64,000 nt of DNA from Durusdinium trenchii (lineage: Eukaryota; Sar; Dinophyceae; Suessiales; Symbiodiniaceae), in the NCBI GenBank assembly GCA_963970005.1, contig CAXAMN010001192.1, positions 114,799 to 178,798 of the forward strand, in the 5' to 3' direction. The position numbers and the translations under genes were made by a program. The notes beneath the pieces were generated by a model, which saw only the letters and a list, made by a program, of their open reading frames with translations, was not told where the DNA came from and searched no databases. This document shows positions 37,001 to 48,930 of this stretch, piece by piece; the stretch's first letter is position 1; each line of letters starts with the position of its first letter.

Positions 37001-39303
37001 AGCCAAGCATGAGTGCAGACTCATTGGGCAGGAGATTCAGTTCTTTTTGGCATGATGTTTTTCGTCTGCGCAGAGACAGACCATGAGCACACCGCGCAAG
37101 ACGTGTTGACCATGCTGATCCCGACCAGGTATGCAGTGGCTTTGAAGGCTCGCTGACAACAAACATGACAGAACGTGCGCATACGAGGCTGAGAACTGCG
37201 TGGAGCGGGTGAGAAGGATGCCAGGCACCTTGATGTCCAATGTGGAGAAGAATCTTAACATCAAGATGTCGACATGCGAGATCGCCTTGAACAAATAGTT
37301 GCACCGCCCAAAGCACAACTGCCGATGAACTTGTGTATGGGAAGGCGAGTGTTGGGCTGGCGAAAGCGCAGGACTCTTTGTTGTTGATCTTCCTCAGATC
37401 AATAAGGAGGATCAAGCATGAGTGGAGGAAGTTGATGGCTTTCTACCTGTTCTTCGACTGATAATAACTCCTGGCAATTCCTGGGTGCTCAGTGCTCACA
37501 TCACTTCACCAAAAAATATCATAGAACCTGAAGGTTTTTCTTTTGCAGAGCTTGTGTTGTTTTCTTGATGTTTAGCCCAGTTTGTAGAGATGCTTGAAGA
37601 AAGCTTCGCAGCATGTTTTTTGTAGATCAGGCACCATACACTGTGAATCAGGGAGGAAACAGTGCCAGGCCCTTCACAAGCCACCATGCTTGCGACAGGC
37701 AAGGTATTGAAACCATGCCAGGCGGAGGTGCTTGATTCGGGTCTCCAACTCTTTCTCAGTGGGTTTGATTTAAAGGTACTTTGGGTTGAGATGATGGCCG
37801 CCCTTGAGACTCTGTGAATCCGGTCAATTACTTAGCAGCTTAACTCACAGACTAGAATCAGGCCACTGAAGCAAGATAAAGCCACTCCAATCTGCAGGAA
37901 ACCTCAGGTTTCAGCGTGCTCAAATCGTTTCAAACATGGTCCTCTTAAGAGGAATCTTCCGCTACCTCCAGCGGGCTCCAACCTCCAACCTAGCGGGCTC
38001 CGGCTCCAACGGCCTCAAGCGTCTCACCGTGCAGCAACGGGCTCCCACTCTGCAGGACTTTGAAGTCCGAGCTGGGGGAGCTCAGAGGGAGCAGTCCGTG
38101 GGGGGTCCGGAGGTCTGATGGGACGATGGGGCCCAGGGGCGGCGTTGGAAGGCCAGGAAGGGCGGAGGCACGATGAAAGAAGAAAGGACATGCATGAAAA
38201 GATGTGGAGTTTGTGCAGCCAACTACCATCATGAGATGGTGGCGAACCACTACAACCTACTGGCCACTGACCTAAAGATTTTGTGAGATCTTTCGATATG
38301 TGGCTGCCGAAGCGAAGGCAAAGCTTTGACTTTGGCCAGTGCTGGTTTGTGACACCCCGATAGCGGAAGGGCTTCTTGTCTCACTTGGGGTCGAAGCAAT
38401 AAGTGTGTGAACAACAAAATGGTTTTCGGAGACCTCCGGAATACAAGGTAACATTTGTCCATGGAGCAGTGATTCTGAGGCAACTCTCTGTGTGTTGGGT
38501 GATTCTGAGTCCCTCGAGTACGCAGGAAGTATGCTTCGAGCTCCACCCAAAAATAAGTGTCCCCCCCTTTGGACAGTTGATAAGTACCCGGGTTGCTGGG
38601 TGCTTTCAATCTTTTGTGACGTTTTGTCATACGCAGGTGATTGTGGTCGAATCACATGCTGCACTTCTACGCGGCCACCGCCAGCTGCGGTGAGTAACGT
38701 CCATAACATGCCTGGCGCCATCAACAATGTTGGAGGGTTGCACCAAGCTTGGAGGGTAGCTGGTGATTCGGACCAGCCTCTTGCCGGACCCTGCTCTCGT
38801 GACCCAGTGTGCGCTCCATGGTGTTCCCTGGGCCCGTGTGCTGTTTTTGTAGTCTTCCGACATTGTGATAACTTTGCTGCTTTTCATGACGTTTCTTTGC
38901 ACCGACTCCTCGTCACCCTGTGCACTTCGTGCTCTGAGGTGCTTTGGTTGGAAACAGTCAATGAGCACTTTCAGCACTCAGCACCATGGTTTTGTGGCGC
39001 AGCGCAGCGCCTTCCATATACGAAGACCTTTTTCTGGGAGCTGCAACATTTGCGCGTGTTGCCTGAGTGAACGTCACTGCCCTCCTGGTTCCTGAGTGAA
39101 CGTCCATCGCCCACAGCCACGACGTCCAGCGCCGTTAGTGCTCTTTCAGCGCCAAAGCCGCCGCTGATCGAGCACTGACCTTGTCTCTCTTGCTGACGTG
39201 GACAGGATCAGACAGGCATATCATCTTTGCACACTGGCTGCGACGATCTGACTCCTGGGGATCACAGATGTTCCGCGGAGGTCCATCCGTGGTCCTATTT
39301 TTT
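34031..39303. other. Gene-poor stretch
   Basis: No gene can be supported. A plus-strand open segment at about 36,940-37,085 and a minus-strand one at 36,843-37,415 have protein-like patches but lack consistent splice frames. Small duplications such as gaacaggtgaatac (35,074 and 35,099) are present. Poly-T tracts are frequent. Confidence 0.4.
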
Positions 39304-39418
39304 CCCACACACGACCTGTTTGAGACTGCCATAGTTCTGCCGCCCCAGACAGACCCCGACTTCAACCACCCCAAGTGATCGGCAGTCCTATGGCAGTCCC
39401 AAACAGGTCGTGTTTGGG
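39304..39418. mobile_element. Foldback element with ~38-nt arms
   Basis: The left arm 39304-39341 (cacacacgacctgtttgag...) is inverted, with a few mismatches, at 39381-39418. Loop phrases 'ccccagacagaccc' and 'gacttcaaccaccccaa' link it both to the 5,926 foldback and to the tcccaaacactcc palindromes. Confidence 0.7.
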
Positions 39419-39700
39419 TTTGTCTTTTTGCACAACTGTTCGTTCTGTGCCCGTGCTCATCCGTGCTCGGGCATGATCACACATCATGTTTCAGCGTCCC
39501 GACAGTCATGGCCCTCTTGCTCGCATGCTCCGTTCGGCATATATACACCACGCGAATTGGGAGCATCCTATGAAACTGGAGATTCTTAGTTGTTTTCTTT
39601 TTGCCCGGCGTACGACCGCCAACAAGATGATTTCATGGCGAGCGCAGCTTATATTGTGCATACTTCGTAGTGCGGCCCACCCCCCATCAAACAATCCAAA

Positions 39701-39803
39701 CCCTAGGGATCCAAGTACCTTCTCAGAAGGTACTTGGACCCTCCAAACCTTGTCTCCAATCACCTTATCAATACCTTATGAGAAGGTACTTGGATCCCTA
39801 GGG
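39701..39803. mobile_element. MITE copy, CCCTAGGG family, near-perfect TIRs
   Basis: Starts ccctagggatccaagtacct and ends with its reverse complement (TIR about 22 bp). The internal palindrome accttctcagaaggt is followed by ttggaccctccaaacc. One of the best preserved copies. Confidence 0.85.
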
Positions 39804-41344
39804 CAATGGAGAAGCCTCGGACCATCGAGTGCATTCTAAACAGCGAATGTCGCAGCGGGCGCAGGTTGTGGTGCAGCGGGCGCACCCCACCGAACCACAA
39901 TGCCAAAAACTATGTGCCCAAAAGTTTGCGTTCCCTTTCAAGCACATGCGTAAATTTAAGGGTATTGATGTAGTTGACAGATGTTGACAGTATTTCAGAC
40001 AATTGTAGCTGTCAGCTGTCCACTCCATAACAGTCTAGTAGTAGAGGGCTTCAGTAGTCATCATCCTGTGAAATACTGTGGTGCCCTCCAGGAAATAAAC
40101 ATCGCAACCCCGAAGCCAGGGTGGTGAATTTCTACATCTTTTTGCTCTCACCGCGATACCCCCCCACTGCGCCCAAAAGCGGTGAGGCCATTCAGTTGAT
40201 GGCCGAGATGTCTGAGGCAAAGCAGAAATGGCTAGCCGCAAAGAGAGTGTCGGTTCAGTCTCCTTCGTTCCAGTGTCGACTCCACCAGCGACTCCACCAG
40301 AAAACACCACAGCGTTTGGGCCATGTTTGCATTGGATGCGTTTGGGCATATACCTGACTCTGAATAAAGTTGTACATTTGAAGTTGTGATGAAAGATGAA
40401 AGTGCAATTTTATGTGGTAGCATGGGTCTTCACTTGTATCAATTCGTATCGCTTCAGCACACTCCTCATGGTTCTGGCACATGCATTTGTCCCAGCATAT
40501 TATCTGATCCATATCAGTTTATTCAGCACATGTTGATCATGGCTAGTCACCAAAACCCTACATGATGATTCACTCTCCATACGACCTACACTTTAGTTTC
40601 GATCACGATCCGACTTGTTTGTGATTAACAAGCACGAACTCAGACCAATACCACGTATTTTATCAACAAACACAAGAGTTTGCGTCCTCGATCCACTTCA
40701 ACAAAAATACCGACGTCAGGATGTGGACTAGCTAGTCCTGTGCCTTTTGAGGTCTAGAAGTGTCCAGGTATGGATGCTTGTTCTTTTCCCTGGCTTTCAA
40801 TTGTTTAAGGGTGGGCGCCAGGAGGGTCCACCCATACCATTCGGATCAGGTACGGCTTCGGAGCCGAAGACGGACTGTGCGGCGGTCTCTGCGTTCCGGC
40901 GGGTCAGACCCCCCACCGGACGGTCCCGCAGGTCATAGGCCCTTTGGGAGGGTGCACAGGCCCTGTGTCACAGTCTTTTTGCTGCTTGGAACAGGCGTTT
41001 TTCAATTGAACAGCCGAGTTCGAGTTCGAGTGGGGGGAGGGTCAAACACCCTCCTTCAAGCTAGTTTGGCAGATCGGGTGCTTTTGATATGTTTTCCAAA
41101 GGTGAAACCCCCCTGGCACGGGGAATATGTAAAGAAAATAGATTTAACCCGCTTCCTGCTTCCTCAAGCCACTCCAAGGCGTTGCGCCATTCACAGCATG
41201 CGCTCTTTCGCTCTGTAACCCGCACTTTCAGGCGTTGCGCAGCGGAAGCCATGTGTGGAATGCGCGGGCGGTCGCACTGGCGCAGTTGAGCCGCACCTGC
41301 AGAGACGGGCCGCCTATAGCCCTATTCCCGTCATATAACGAACC

Positions 41345-41520
41345 TCATGGTTCGGTACGACTGGACCCGACGTGACTTGGCACCTGTTATCATAACAGTG
41401 TCGAACACATTACTGTACCTGAGGTTCGGTACGACTGGACCCGACGTGACTTGGCACCTGTTATCATAACAGTGTCGAACACATTACTGTACCTGAGGTT
41501 CGGTACGACTGGATCCCTAG
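41345..41520. repeat. 74-bp tandem duplication inside a MITE-like repeat
   Basis: The unit starting ttcggtacgactgga is found at 41351, 41425 and (partial) 41499, an exact 74-bp period. It is the reverse-complement counterpart of the elements at 8,614 and 30,948 and ends in ggatccctaggg. The two full units look identical, so the duplication is recent, or an assembly artefact. Confidence 0.85.
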
Positions 41521-41642
41521 GGTATTCAATCGGTATAGTGTGTTCAATGTGTTTCACCATCCACCCTCCGATTGAACGTTTGGTCATAGCCTGTGTTTTC
41601 AGGTATCGACAGGGCATCGGGAGTCAGAGCTGTTTGATACCC

Positions 41643-41735
41643 CATTCCCAAACACTCCATGGGACTGGCATATTTATAATACATTGGGGTGGTTGAAGTC
41701 GGGGTCAATGCATGGGTGTCTGGGATTGTTTGATA
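41643..41735. mobile_element. Palindromic repeat, 'tcccaaacactccatg' family
   Basis: tcccaaacactccatgggac ... ttggggtggttgaagtcggg ... gtgtctgggattgtttg, the same layout as 33,062-33,158. Confidence 0.7.
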
Positions 41736-41857
41736 CACAAAATCGAACGCAGACATGCAATCCTCGAATGTCGTGGTAGTGCACACACCTCGGACCCGGA
41801 CCGCTGAGTCTCGGTTCTTTATGGATCCAACTTCCAAACAGAAGAGAGGAAGAGAAG

Positions 41858-42656
41858 GTGGCACGACAATTTGATCCCTTCCACCGGGCACGACATGAAG
41901 AATGCCTTTAAGAAGGCAGACTGCAAAGCGTGGAGGGCAGCGTTGCAACTCAGTCTTGTGGCAAATCTGCCTTATGGGCCATATGGTACCTCAGCTTGGT
42001 ACTATAAGAAGAGAGCAAAGGCAGAATAATTCCTCTCCACAAGAAGCTGACTCAGCATGTTGACAGTCATACCAGCACCTGGTGGCCTTGGTTCGGAAAG
42101 GATCCAGGAGCCAAGGACACCTGAAGACCAAGAGCAGCTTTTCAAGATCCGAGTATGGAGGCTGGGAGAAGGGCCCCTCATCAAACTGATGAGGTGGTTC
42201 TCTTTCTTTGAAAGCATGGTCTTCATGGAAGGACATTTCTGGCAGACTAAGATGCTTTTGGACTCCCCTGAAGCAGAAGAGAAGGCCATGAAGGGGAAGG
42301 ACCCTGCCTTCAAGAACTGAAGAAAAGGAAAGGGACAACTGGAATCTTGCTCATCCCTTGATCAATGAGAGTGAGAGGTCCCTAGCCATTAAAGACTGGA
42401 CACTGGAGGGGGGCACCCTGAAGTCATGAACTGGCGCACAGACCTCTTCCACAAGGTCTTGGAAGCAAGAGCCCTGTCTCTTGTTGCGTTCCATGGTCTA
42501 CCTCCTCATTGCGTTGTTCCATTCTTTGCCGCCAAAGCCTGCCAGAAGGCCAATGACTATTGGAGGGTGCTGCCGGACGAGGCAAAGCAGGCATTGCCAG
42601 ATGTAAAAAGGTACAAGAGGGAGGGAGTTTGCTCAACCGACGAAGTCGTTTGCTGA
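41858..42656 (+). pseudogene. Degenerate protein-coding locus, unknown family
   Basis: Several plus-strand protein-like blocks in different frames: GHDMKNAFKKADCKAWRAAL (about 41,888) running to a stop at 42,029; IIPLHKKLTQHVDSHTSTWW (about 42,028); FKIRVWRLGEGPLIKLMRWF (about 42,140) running to 42,320; NWNLAHPLINESERSLAIKD (about 42,338); and TDLFHKVLEARALSLVAFHG in the 76-codon ORF 42,426-42,656, ending VVC. The block order suggests one protein with accumulated frameshifts, or a gene with very short introns. I associate the HDxxNAFK-like opening with abundant unnamed dinoflagellate proteins but cannot name a function. Confidence 0.45.
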
Positions 42657-42730
42657 TGACGCCCTCCACAGCACTATTGGTTGTCGAAGCAGACCACCAA
42701 AATTACTTCACTTCGAGTGATCCCCACCAT

Positions 42731-42850
42731 GGCATTCTATTTGGCGTATATTCGGGCGTTCTTTCTGGCGCATATTCTGGCACACTACCCGGCATGCTTG
42801 ATGGCATTCTATTTGACATATATTCTGGCATTCTATCTGGCATATTTTCT
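42731..42850 (+). repeat. Five 24-bp tandem repeats encoding an octapeptide (GILSGIYS-like)
   Basis: Units start at 42731, 42755, 42779, 42803 and 42827, each exactly 24 bp and diverged. In one frame they read as variants of G-I-L-S-G-I-Y-S (for example GILFGVYS, GVLSGAYS, GILFDIYS, GILSGIFS). Further degenerate units continue to about 42,920. Length has been preserved in multiples of three although the host frame (42,560-42,880) is probably not a real gene now. Hydrophobic/Ser alternation would suit a membrane or beta-rich repeat. Confidence 0.75.
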
Positions 42851-43355
42851 CACACCCTGCCCTTGCTGGCATATACCTGACATTCTTTCTGCAATCTTTT
42901 TGGCATCTCTTCTGGAATTTTACCTGGTTCAGCTCCTGGCGCCCAGGTCCGGGGGTGCCCCCACTTGAGGCCCTGTGGCACGGAGAGGTGAGAAGAAGGG
43001 GATCAGATAAAATCTAACAACCCTCACCTGGCAGGTGGGGAAAACACAGAATTTCAGCAGGTTATGGACACCCAGGACTCAAGTGACACCTCTGTCGATT
43101 AGAACAATCCCACTCTTCGGTGGTGATGCGGTCGTCCAAAAGTGGAGTCATATGGGGTATTGTAGGTACACCCCCTGAAAGAATGGAAGTGGAACACTAC
43201 CTGCTTGGTTTTAGGGAAAGGTCACCCTTTTGAAAACACTCCATGCACGCAGCCATTCCAGGACAAGTAGGTATCGTTTTGCAAAGAGGACTGATGCCTG
43301 GACACGCCTGGACTCCGGTCCAGTGGCTGAGATGGTGCCGAATCTCAGAGGTCCT

Positions 43356-43434
43356 TTAATACCTTCTCAGAAGGTATTGGGACTCTTCAAACCTAAATAG
43401 TCTCCACACCTTCTGAGTATGTGGATCCATAGGG
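43356..43434. mobile_element. MITE copy, CCCTAGGG family (short)
   Basis: Contains accttctcagaaggtattgg, cttcaaacctaaatagtct and terminal tgtggatccataggg, as in the 32,835-32,934 copy. Confidence 0.7.
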
Positions 43435-43819
43435 TGAAGTTTTAGGCAGGCATATGTGGAATCCTCAAAGAATCCACTCGGAAAGGGCTATACACATGTT
43501 TTGTTTTGGACATACTTACCTCACTCAAGTCAAGTGGTATAAGTGCATCCACTCGAATCAGCCAGGTAGGAACGCTCTTGGAATTCTGCAGTTGCCTCTG
43601 GCGAAAGGTGCAGGCACTTGTGGTGTGTGTTTGTCTTGTGGAGGGTCATGGGCATAGAAACTCAGGCCCTGGCCTGATAGGTTGTTTTTTTCCACCATTC
43701 CAAAAAAAAAACGCCCGTGCAACGACCGGAAACAGACAGACAGACTGACAGTCCCGTGCGGGCCCCTAACTGACCGGAGTGCACATGCATGTGCTTCCCA
43801 GACAACGTTTGGAACTGGA

Positions 43820-43842
43820 ATATATATATATATATATATATA
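43820..43842. repeat. (TA)n microsatellite
   Basis: About eleven TA units, continuing imperfectly to 43,858. Confidence 0.9.
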
Positions 43843-45532
43843 ATATGTATAAATGTATGTACATATGTTTACATTGACCCTTGAACCATTCCAATTTAGG
43901 TAAATACATGTTCCATGTACATAGAGTATGGGTGTTGTTGTTTCTTCGCATATTCTGAATTTTTGGAGACGATGGCCCGCCTGTGTTGAAGCGATGTGTT
44001 GTGTTCCTTCGTTTTCCTCTGAACACAGGACACACAGTCGCTTCACAAAGGATCACACATGACAAAGGTTTCGTCGTCAAGGAGTGATGATGATGGTCAA
44101 AGCAACCGGTGTTGTTATAGTTCATAAAGAAACCCATCAGTCAAACAGTATATCAGATTCTTTGAGGGAGTTCCCAACTTCCACCATCTCATGTTAACGT
44201 TTCCAATTGTATATATGTTTTCAGGGAGAAACACACCCACTCTTTGCCCCACCATGTGGTGTTTTCACGATTCCAAGCCCCCCCCAACTAAGCGACCTTC
44301 TTGGCGCCCCACGTAGGGGGCCATCTCGGGGTCCATCGTGTTTGGTCGTTCAGCTCCGGTCACCTGCAGGTCCTTTTTTGGGGGAGATTGGGCCAGACTA
44401 AATGTCCAAAAACCATGGTGAAGAGTTCGGTTCACCTTTCCCAGTGGGACATTCAAATGAATGGAAGTTCATTCAAATCAGATTCTTCGAACGACGTTTT
44501 CCAGTGCACCTCAGGTTCGTCCATCCGAATACCAGGCTGTCGACCTCCGTCATCCTCAGTGGGTTTGAACAAAAGAAGCGTCTCATTCCTCACCAGGCAC
44601 CGGTATTCTTGTTGGGCCGGACTTCGTTCCCGCGCGCAGGCCACGCAGGTACCAGTCCCGAGCCCCTCCGAGTGGGTGGCCATGGAGGCAGCAGAGCCAG
44701 GGAGGTGGATGGCACGTGGGCCAGGGAGAGATGCATGGCAGACACCTGTTTCAAGTAGCCGGTGACGCCCAAAGTGGGGAAGGAGGATGAAGAAGTAACA
44801 TGAACACAGCTTCCTTAACTAGAGATGCCAATCAGGATTCATTTCTTTGATTTCCATCTTATTTCTTGCTAAGCTGCTAAGTACCAGTCGGTGAAAGGCA
44901 TGGAACTGGTGAAAGACATGGAACTGGTTTGGTAGGCCTGACTCAATCCTAGTGTTTTCGATATGTTAAACATGTGTAAATCCGCCGTTCAGGAGCTGTT
45001 GTATTTGCATGTTCTATCAGTTTCTTATTTTGATGTACTACATGTACACTATCGGTCAAAATAGATTGGAGAGAAAGGCATGCATTATAGGAAACAACAC
45101 AGGGCAGCTGTGGGAAGAGGAATCAGCTCAAGCCCGGGCCAGCCAGGTCCAGGCTGGTTCGAACCCACACTTCTATTTTAGGCCCATAGACTAAAGACCC
45201 ATGCACAGGTTTGGGTCGGCCACCTCTCCTGGTCCGGTCCTATAGGCCGCTATTTCTCTCCTCGGCATAGACCCAGTCGCGCAGGTCTTGGCGAAGAAAC
45301 CCTTCCAGATGCCTTTGGCAGGCGCGATGCGCGCTGCAGCGACGCTGCGGAGCCCGTCGATATATAGACGGTCGAGACGGTCGATATATGGCATCGAGAT
45401 GCCATTCTAGACCCACACCCCTTGGGCCAGGGACCTCACTGAATACACACCTACACAATTGTTTAGAGGTACGGAGTTCCCGCAAAAAAGGTTCGCAAAT
45501 CTGGTGCCTACCTATATATTATATAATATATA

Positions 45533-45633
45533 CCCTAGGGATCCAAGCATCTTCTCAGAAGGTGATTGGGGACACTGTCATGCATGTTTGGAGGGTCCAA
45601 GTACCTTCTGAGAAGATACTTGCATCCCTAGGG
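45533..45633. mobile_element. MITE copy, CCCTAGGG family (inverted core)
   Basis: Begins ccctagggatccaagcatct and ends cttgcatccctaggg. The internal blocks appear as the reverse complement of those at 39,701 (tttggagggtccaagtac). Confidence 0.8.
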
Positions 45634-45984
45634 ATAGGAGGTCCTAGGCATGTCTGGGCGCTGGTTCAGAACTTTGTGGAGTCAACACTGGCTGGTCGCT
45701 GATGGATCCGCATGGGGCTGTTGGATCCAAGTTGGCTTTCTTGTGATCAGGTTCTGACCTCCATACCCCAAGAAGCGACTCAAGCCCCGCAGGACTAAAG
45801 CACGGCTCAAATCCCCGACTGTTCGAACGGCTAATCCTCACACCAACCACCACGAACGGAAATTGAGAGGTACCTTGGTGACAAAACCATATATACAAAA
45901 CCTATGGTTGGAGGAAGTGATTGCGGGTGGGCCTTCTCCCCACATCAAATATGATTTGGTCAAATCATCTGACAGTTTGTACGT

Positions 45985-46572
45985 ATGTGTGCTGGTGATG
46001 GTGATATTTTCGTGAATCGGAGTTTCAACTTAAGTGCTTTTGCCCGTGACCTGTCACGGCTTTGTGAATTAGGACGATCAAAAGACGCGGACTTCGTTGA
46101 AGTCTGGACCGTCCGACGGCCCCAAAAAGGGTTCCTTCTGTTGATTCCCATCTCTCACCACCCGCGGACCGCGCTCCTTCCGCAACCCACGCATTCACCG
46201 CCCGCCGCCGTGAACCACACCGCGCGTCCACCGGACCCCACTGCCAACCTGTTTCCTTTCCTCCCTTCTCCCCCACGGCCGACGGCGCAAGCGGAGCTCG
46301 TCCCGGGCTTCCTGCGCTCGGAAGCCTGCGACGTGCGGGCTTCCGCTCGTCGCTCCGCCCAGCGGAGCTCGTCCCAGGCCTGTTGCGCTTCTACGGCGCG
46401 GTGCTCGCGCAGCTCACCTCCTGGGCGTCCGACCTTCGGAGCAAGCGCCTTCGGAGCCAAGAAGCGTTCTGTCCGCGCGCGGCAGGGACGGCGACGCGAG
46501 GGCAAGGGTGGTGGCAGCCAAGGAGGCGGTGGAGGTGGAGGCGGAGTATCCTGTGGATGTTTTTGTGAGTGA
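45985..46572. other. GC-rich, low-complexity segment with open frames on both strands
   Basis: A 195-codon plus frame and a 157-codon minus frame overlap here. Both are dominated by Pro/Arg/Gly/Ser low complexity, and the plus frame ends in a Gly run. A direct repeat, gcggagctcgtccc, lies near 46,292 and 46,371. It could be a GC-rich 5' exon or CpG-like island; no domain supports a gene. Confidence 0.3.
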
Positions 46573-46581
46573 AAGTAGCAA

Positions 46582-46673
46582 TCCCAAACGCTCCATGTAT
46601 GCCATATATGCCTACATTGACCCCCCAAACCACCCCAATGTAGGCATATATGCCATACATGGAGTGTCTGGGA
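46582..46673. mobile_element. Near-perfect palindrome, 38-nt arms, 16-nt loop
   Basis: The left arm 46582-46619 (tcccaaacgctccatgtatg...) is reverse-complementary to 46636-46673 with about one or two mismatches. It is the most symmetrical member of the tcccaaacactcc family and probably recent. Confidence 0.8.
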
Positions 46674-46858
46674 ATGTTTTTTTCAAGAATAGGTGAGAGT
46701 TGCTGAAAGCTTTCAGCGAGCGATCTGTTTGCGATGCATGCGAAAGCGCCCAGTGGTGGTGGTGGATTTTGCCTTTTTAAGGCGTGCGGCATGTATTTTG
46801 GGGATGTGTGAAACTATCGTGCCCAAGCGCATGTGCGTTGGTTTGGTTTAATCCCTGT

Positions 46859-46947
46859 ATAGGGATCCAAGTACCTTCTCAGAAGGTGACTGGAGACACT
46901 GCTATGTAGGTTTGGAGAATCCACGGAAGGTATGTGGACCCCTAGGG
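46859..46947. mobile_element. MITE copy, CCCTAGGG family
   Basis: Starts tagggatccaagtaccttct and ends atgtggacccctaggg. The internal blocks are in the inverted orientation (ctatgtaggtttggag). Confidence 0.8.
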
Positions 46948-48450
46948 AATAGTTCAAAGGCACAAAACTGAGAGGACACCGCTCACATTTCGTAGATGTT
47001 GGTGATGTTCAGCAAGGGATATCAAAGATGTCGATTCAACCATCATGGTGTTCTTTTGCAGTCGTGTACGAGTCCCTTGTCTATCTTTACTTTTTCCCTT
47101 TGGAATCGTTTCCACCTTCCTCAAAGGACTTTGACCAAACGTCTTCCCTTCACATCGGCTTCACCCTCACGTCGGCTTCACCTTCACACACACCCACCAG
47201 CCCGGCCGGCCTGAGGCTGCCTGGACACTTGCAGCTCAGCAACCAGGAGCTTGCTTTGCATCTCTCACAGGTGCTCAAGAGATCGAGCGTCCTTGAAGAT
47301 ACGGGAGGGAAAACCTGTTCGTGCCTCCCAAAAAGGAACATATGAACATGGCTATACCAGCAGTTCCAAAGGTGTGGGTGAGTTGGTCTCCAACAATTCT
47401 GGGCCCCAGGCTAGCCTATATAGCCCATTATAGCCCTGCCTATTTGCCTGTCTATAGAGCGCGGGAGCTGTCAGGTTGGCGTATTCGTGCAAGTCTTACT
47501 GGGGGTGCACGGCAAAGAAAAGATGACCAATCCATACCAATCCTCATCATGAGGGACAATGAGGGACATCTCTTCGTCTTGAGAGGGCCTTAGCCCTCAA
47601 GTGAGACCTTTGCTCCTTCAAGTTCTTGACCGATCACGCCTGAAATGTGGGGAAGCGAAGGCATCCTTGCAAGGTCATTTTTTGGTCCTTTTGACTGAGT
47701 TTGAATATCTTTCAATCAGTTGGTTTGAAGGTCCTTCGGCTGACTTCCTTTTCGGATCCGCAGCCGGGGCTCTGTGAAGGTTCATTCGAGCTGTGATGAT
47801 CGAAGGAGTGTTTGCGTCGACTGATCCATGCGGTCGACATAAGGGAATAAGGGTTCTGTGGGTCGCAACACCTCTAGCACCTGCACCTGCGATTCCTCAT
47901 GATTCTTCATTTCAGCTACCCCTGTTAGGAGCTAATGTCTGTGGGTCACCTGCGCAAACCCAAGTTAAAATTCTTGTGTCGTGGTTGCACCTCACTGAAA
48001 TCCACCAGGTGCAGTGGAGCGGTCGGTTTTCTACTGTATAAGGATTTTCTCACGGTAGCTGTGTACGACTTGGGAGTCAGTCTCAAACGGACTCTCCAGA
48101 CACTGATCTTCAGTCTTGGAAGAGAGAGAACCCTCCCCACGGGGTTTCTTTGTTTGTATCCTTTCACCAGGGCGGCGCCTAGAAGTTCGAAACCAAGTGT
48201 ACCATGACGTCGCAACTCTTTCAATTGCACGAGCCATGCTCCGAAGGAGCTATTCTACCTCTCAATTTTTTGTTCGCTTGATATGCCTCAGTTTCTTGTT
48301 GGCATATTCACCTCTTTGGCCCCGGGAACCGGGATGAACAACCGAACTGGTCCCGATCGGGATGGGTTCGGAATCAGCCCTCCATAGGATGGAGTCGTCC
48401 GGATCTCTACTTTAGGAGGGTCCAATCTACTGCACATGTATCGTCACTTT

Positions 48451-48580
48451 CCCTAAAGGGATCCGTTTTCGTACCGAACCTCAGGTTCGGTACGACTGGA
48501 CCCTCCTGGCACCTACATGACAGTGTCTCCTTCCTCACCTTCTCATAGGTTCGCTACGAAAACGGATCCCTTCCTTAGGG
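48451..48580. mobile_element. MITE copy with hybrid structure, ~20-bp TIRs
   Basis: ccctaaagggatccgttttc ... gaaaacggatcccttcctta. The core has gtaccgaacctcaggttcgg and gactggaccctcctggcacc, linking the CCCTAGGG group with the gtaccgaacctc subfamily in one element. Confidence 0.75.
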
Positions 48581-48913
48581 TTTATCCAATTCATTCACAT
48601 TCCGAGAACATCTCCTGCAGGTGGCACTGTCTTTGGTCATCCGTGCGAAGGAGCAAGATTCGGTCGGCCGGCACGCTGCGGGATGGCTGTTTCTTGGATG
48701 AGCTGGACAGCCAGTGGTGGGATGGCCGTTGCGAGTCCAAGACAGATGAAGCTGGACAGCCGGTCTTTGTGCTGTGCTTGCTGTGTTGATGCACCAAGTT
48801 TGATATCCTTAAAAAGGAAAAGCACTAACTGTCACTAACTCTTCGCGTGGACAGGTTTGGGGCGATAAACAGCTCGTTTCGATTGGAGAAGAGTTGAGCC
48901 GGTGAACCCAAGA

Positions 48914-48930
48914 ATGTGTGTGTGTGTGTG
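48914..48930. repeat. (TG)n microsatellite
   Basis: About eight TG units. Confidence 0.85.

Noticed and set aside
36843..37415. 190-codon minus ORF and overlapping plus ORF
   Set aside because: Both strands have protein-like patches, but neither gives consistent exons; left unannotated as a gene.
38492..39070. 192-codon plus-strand ORF
   Set aside because: Cys/Trp/His-rich translation typical of chance frames; no motif, and three other frames are open across it.
43820..43842. TA-rich runs as promoters or origins
   Set aside because: Simple microsatellites; dinoflagellate promoters are poorly defined and nothing ties these runs to a gene start.
45985..46572. 195-codon Pro/Arg/Gly ORF as a gene
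   Set aside because: Low complexity in both strands and a terminal Gly run; kept only as a GC-rich segment.
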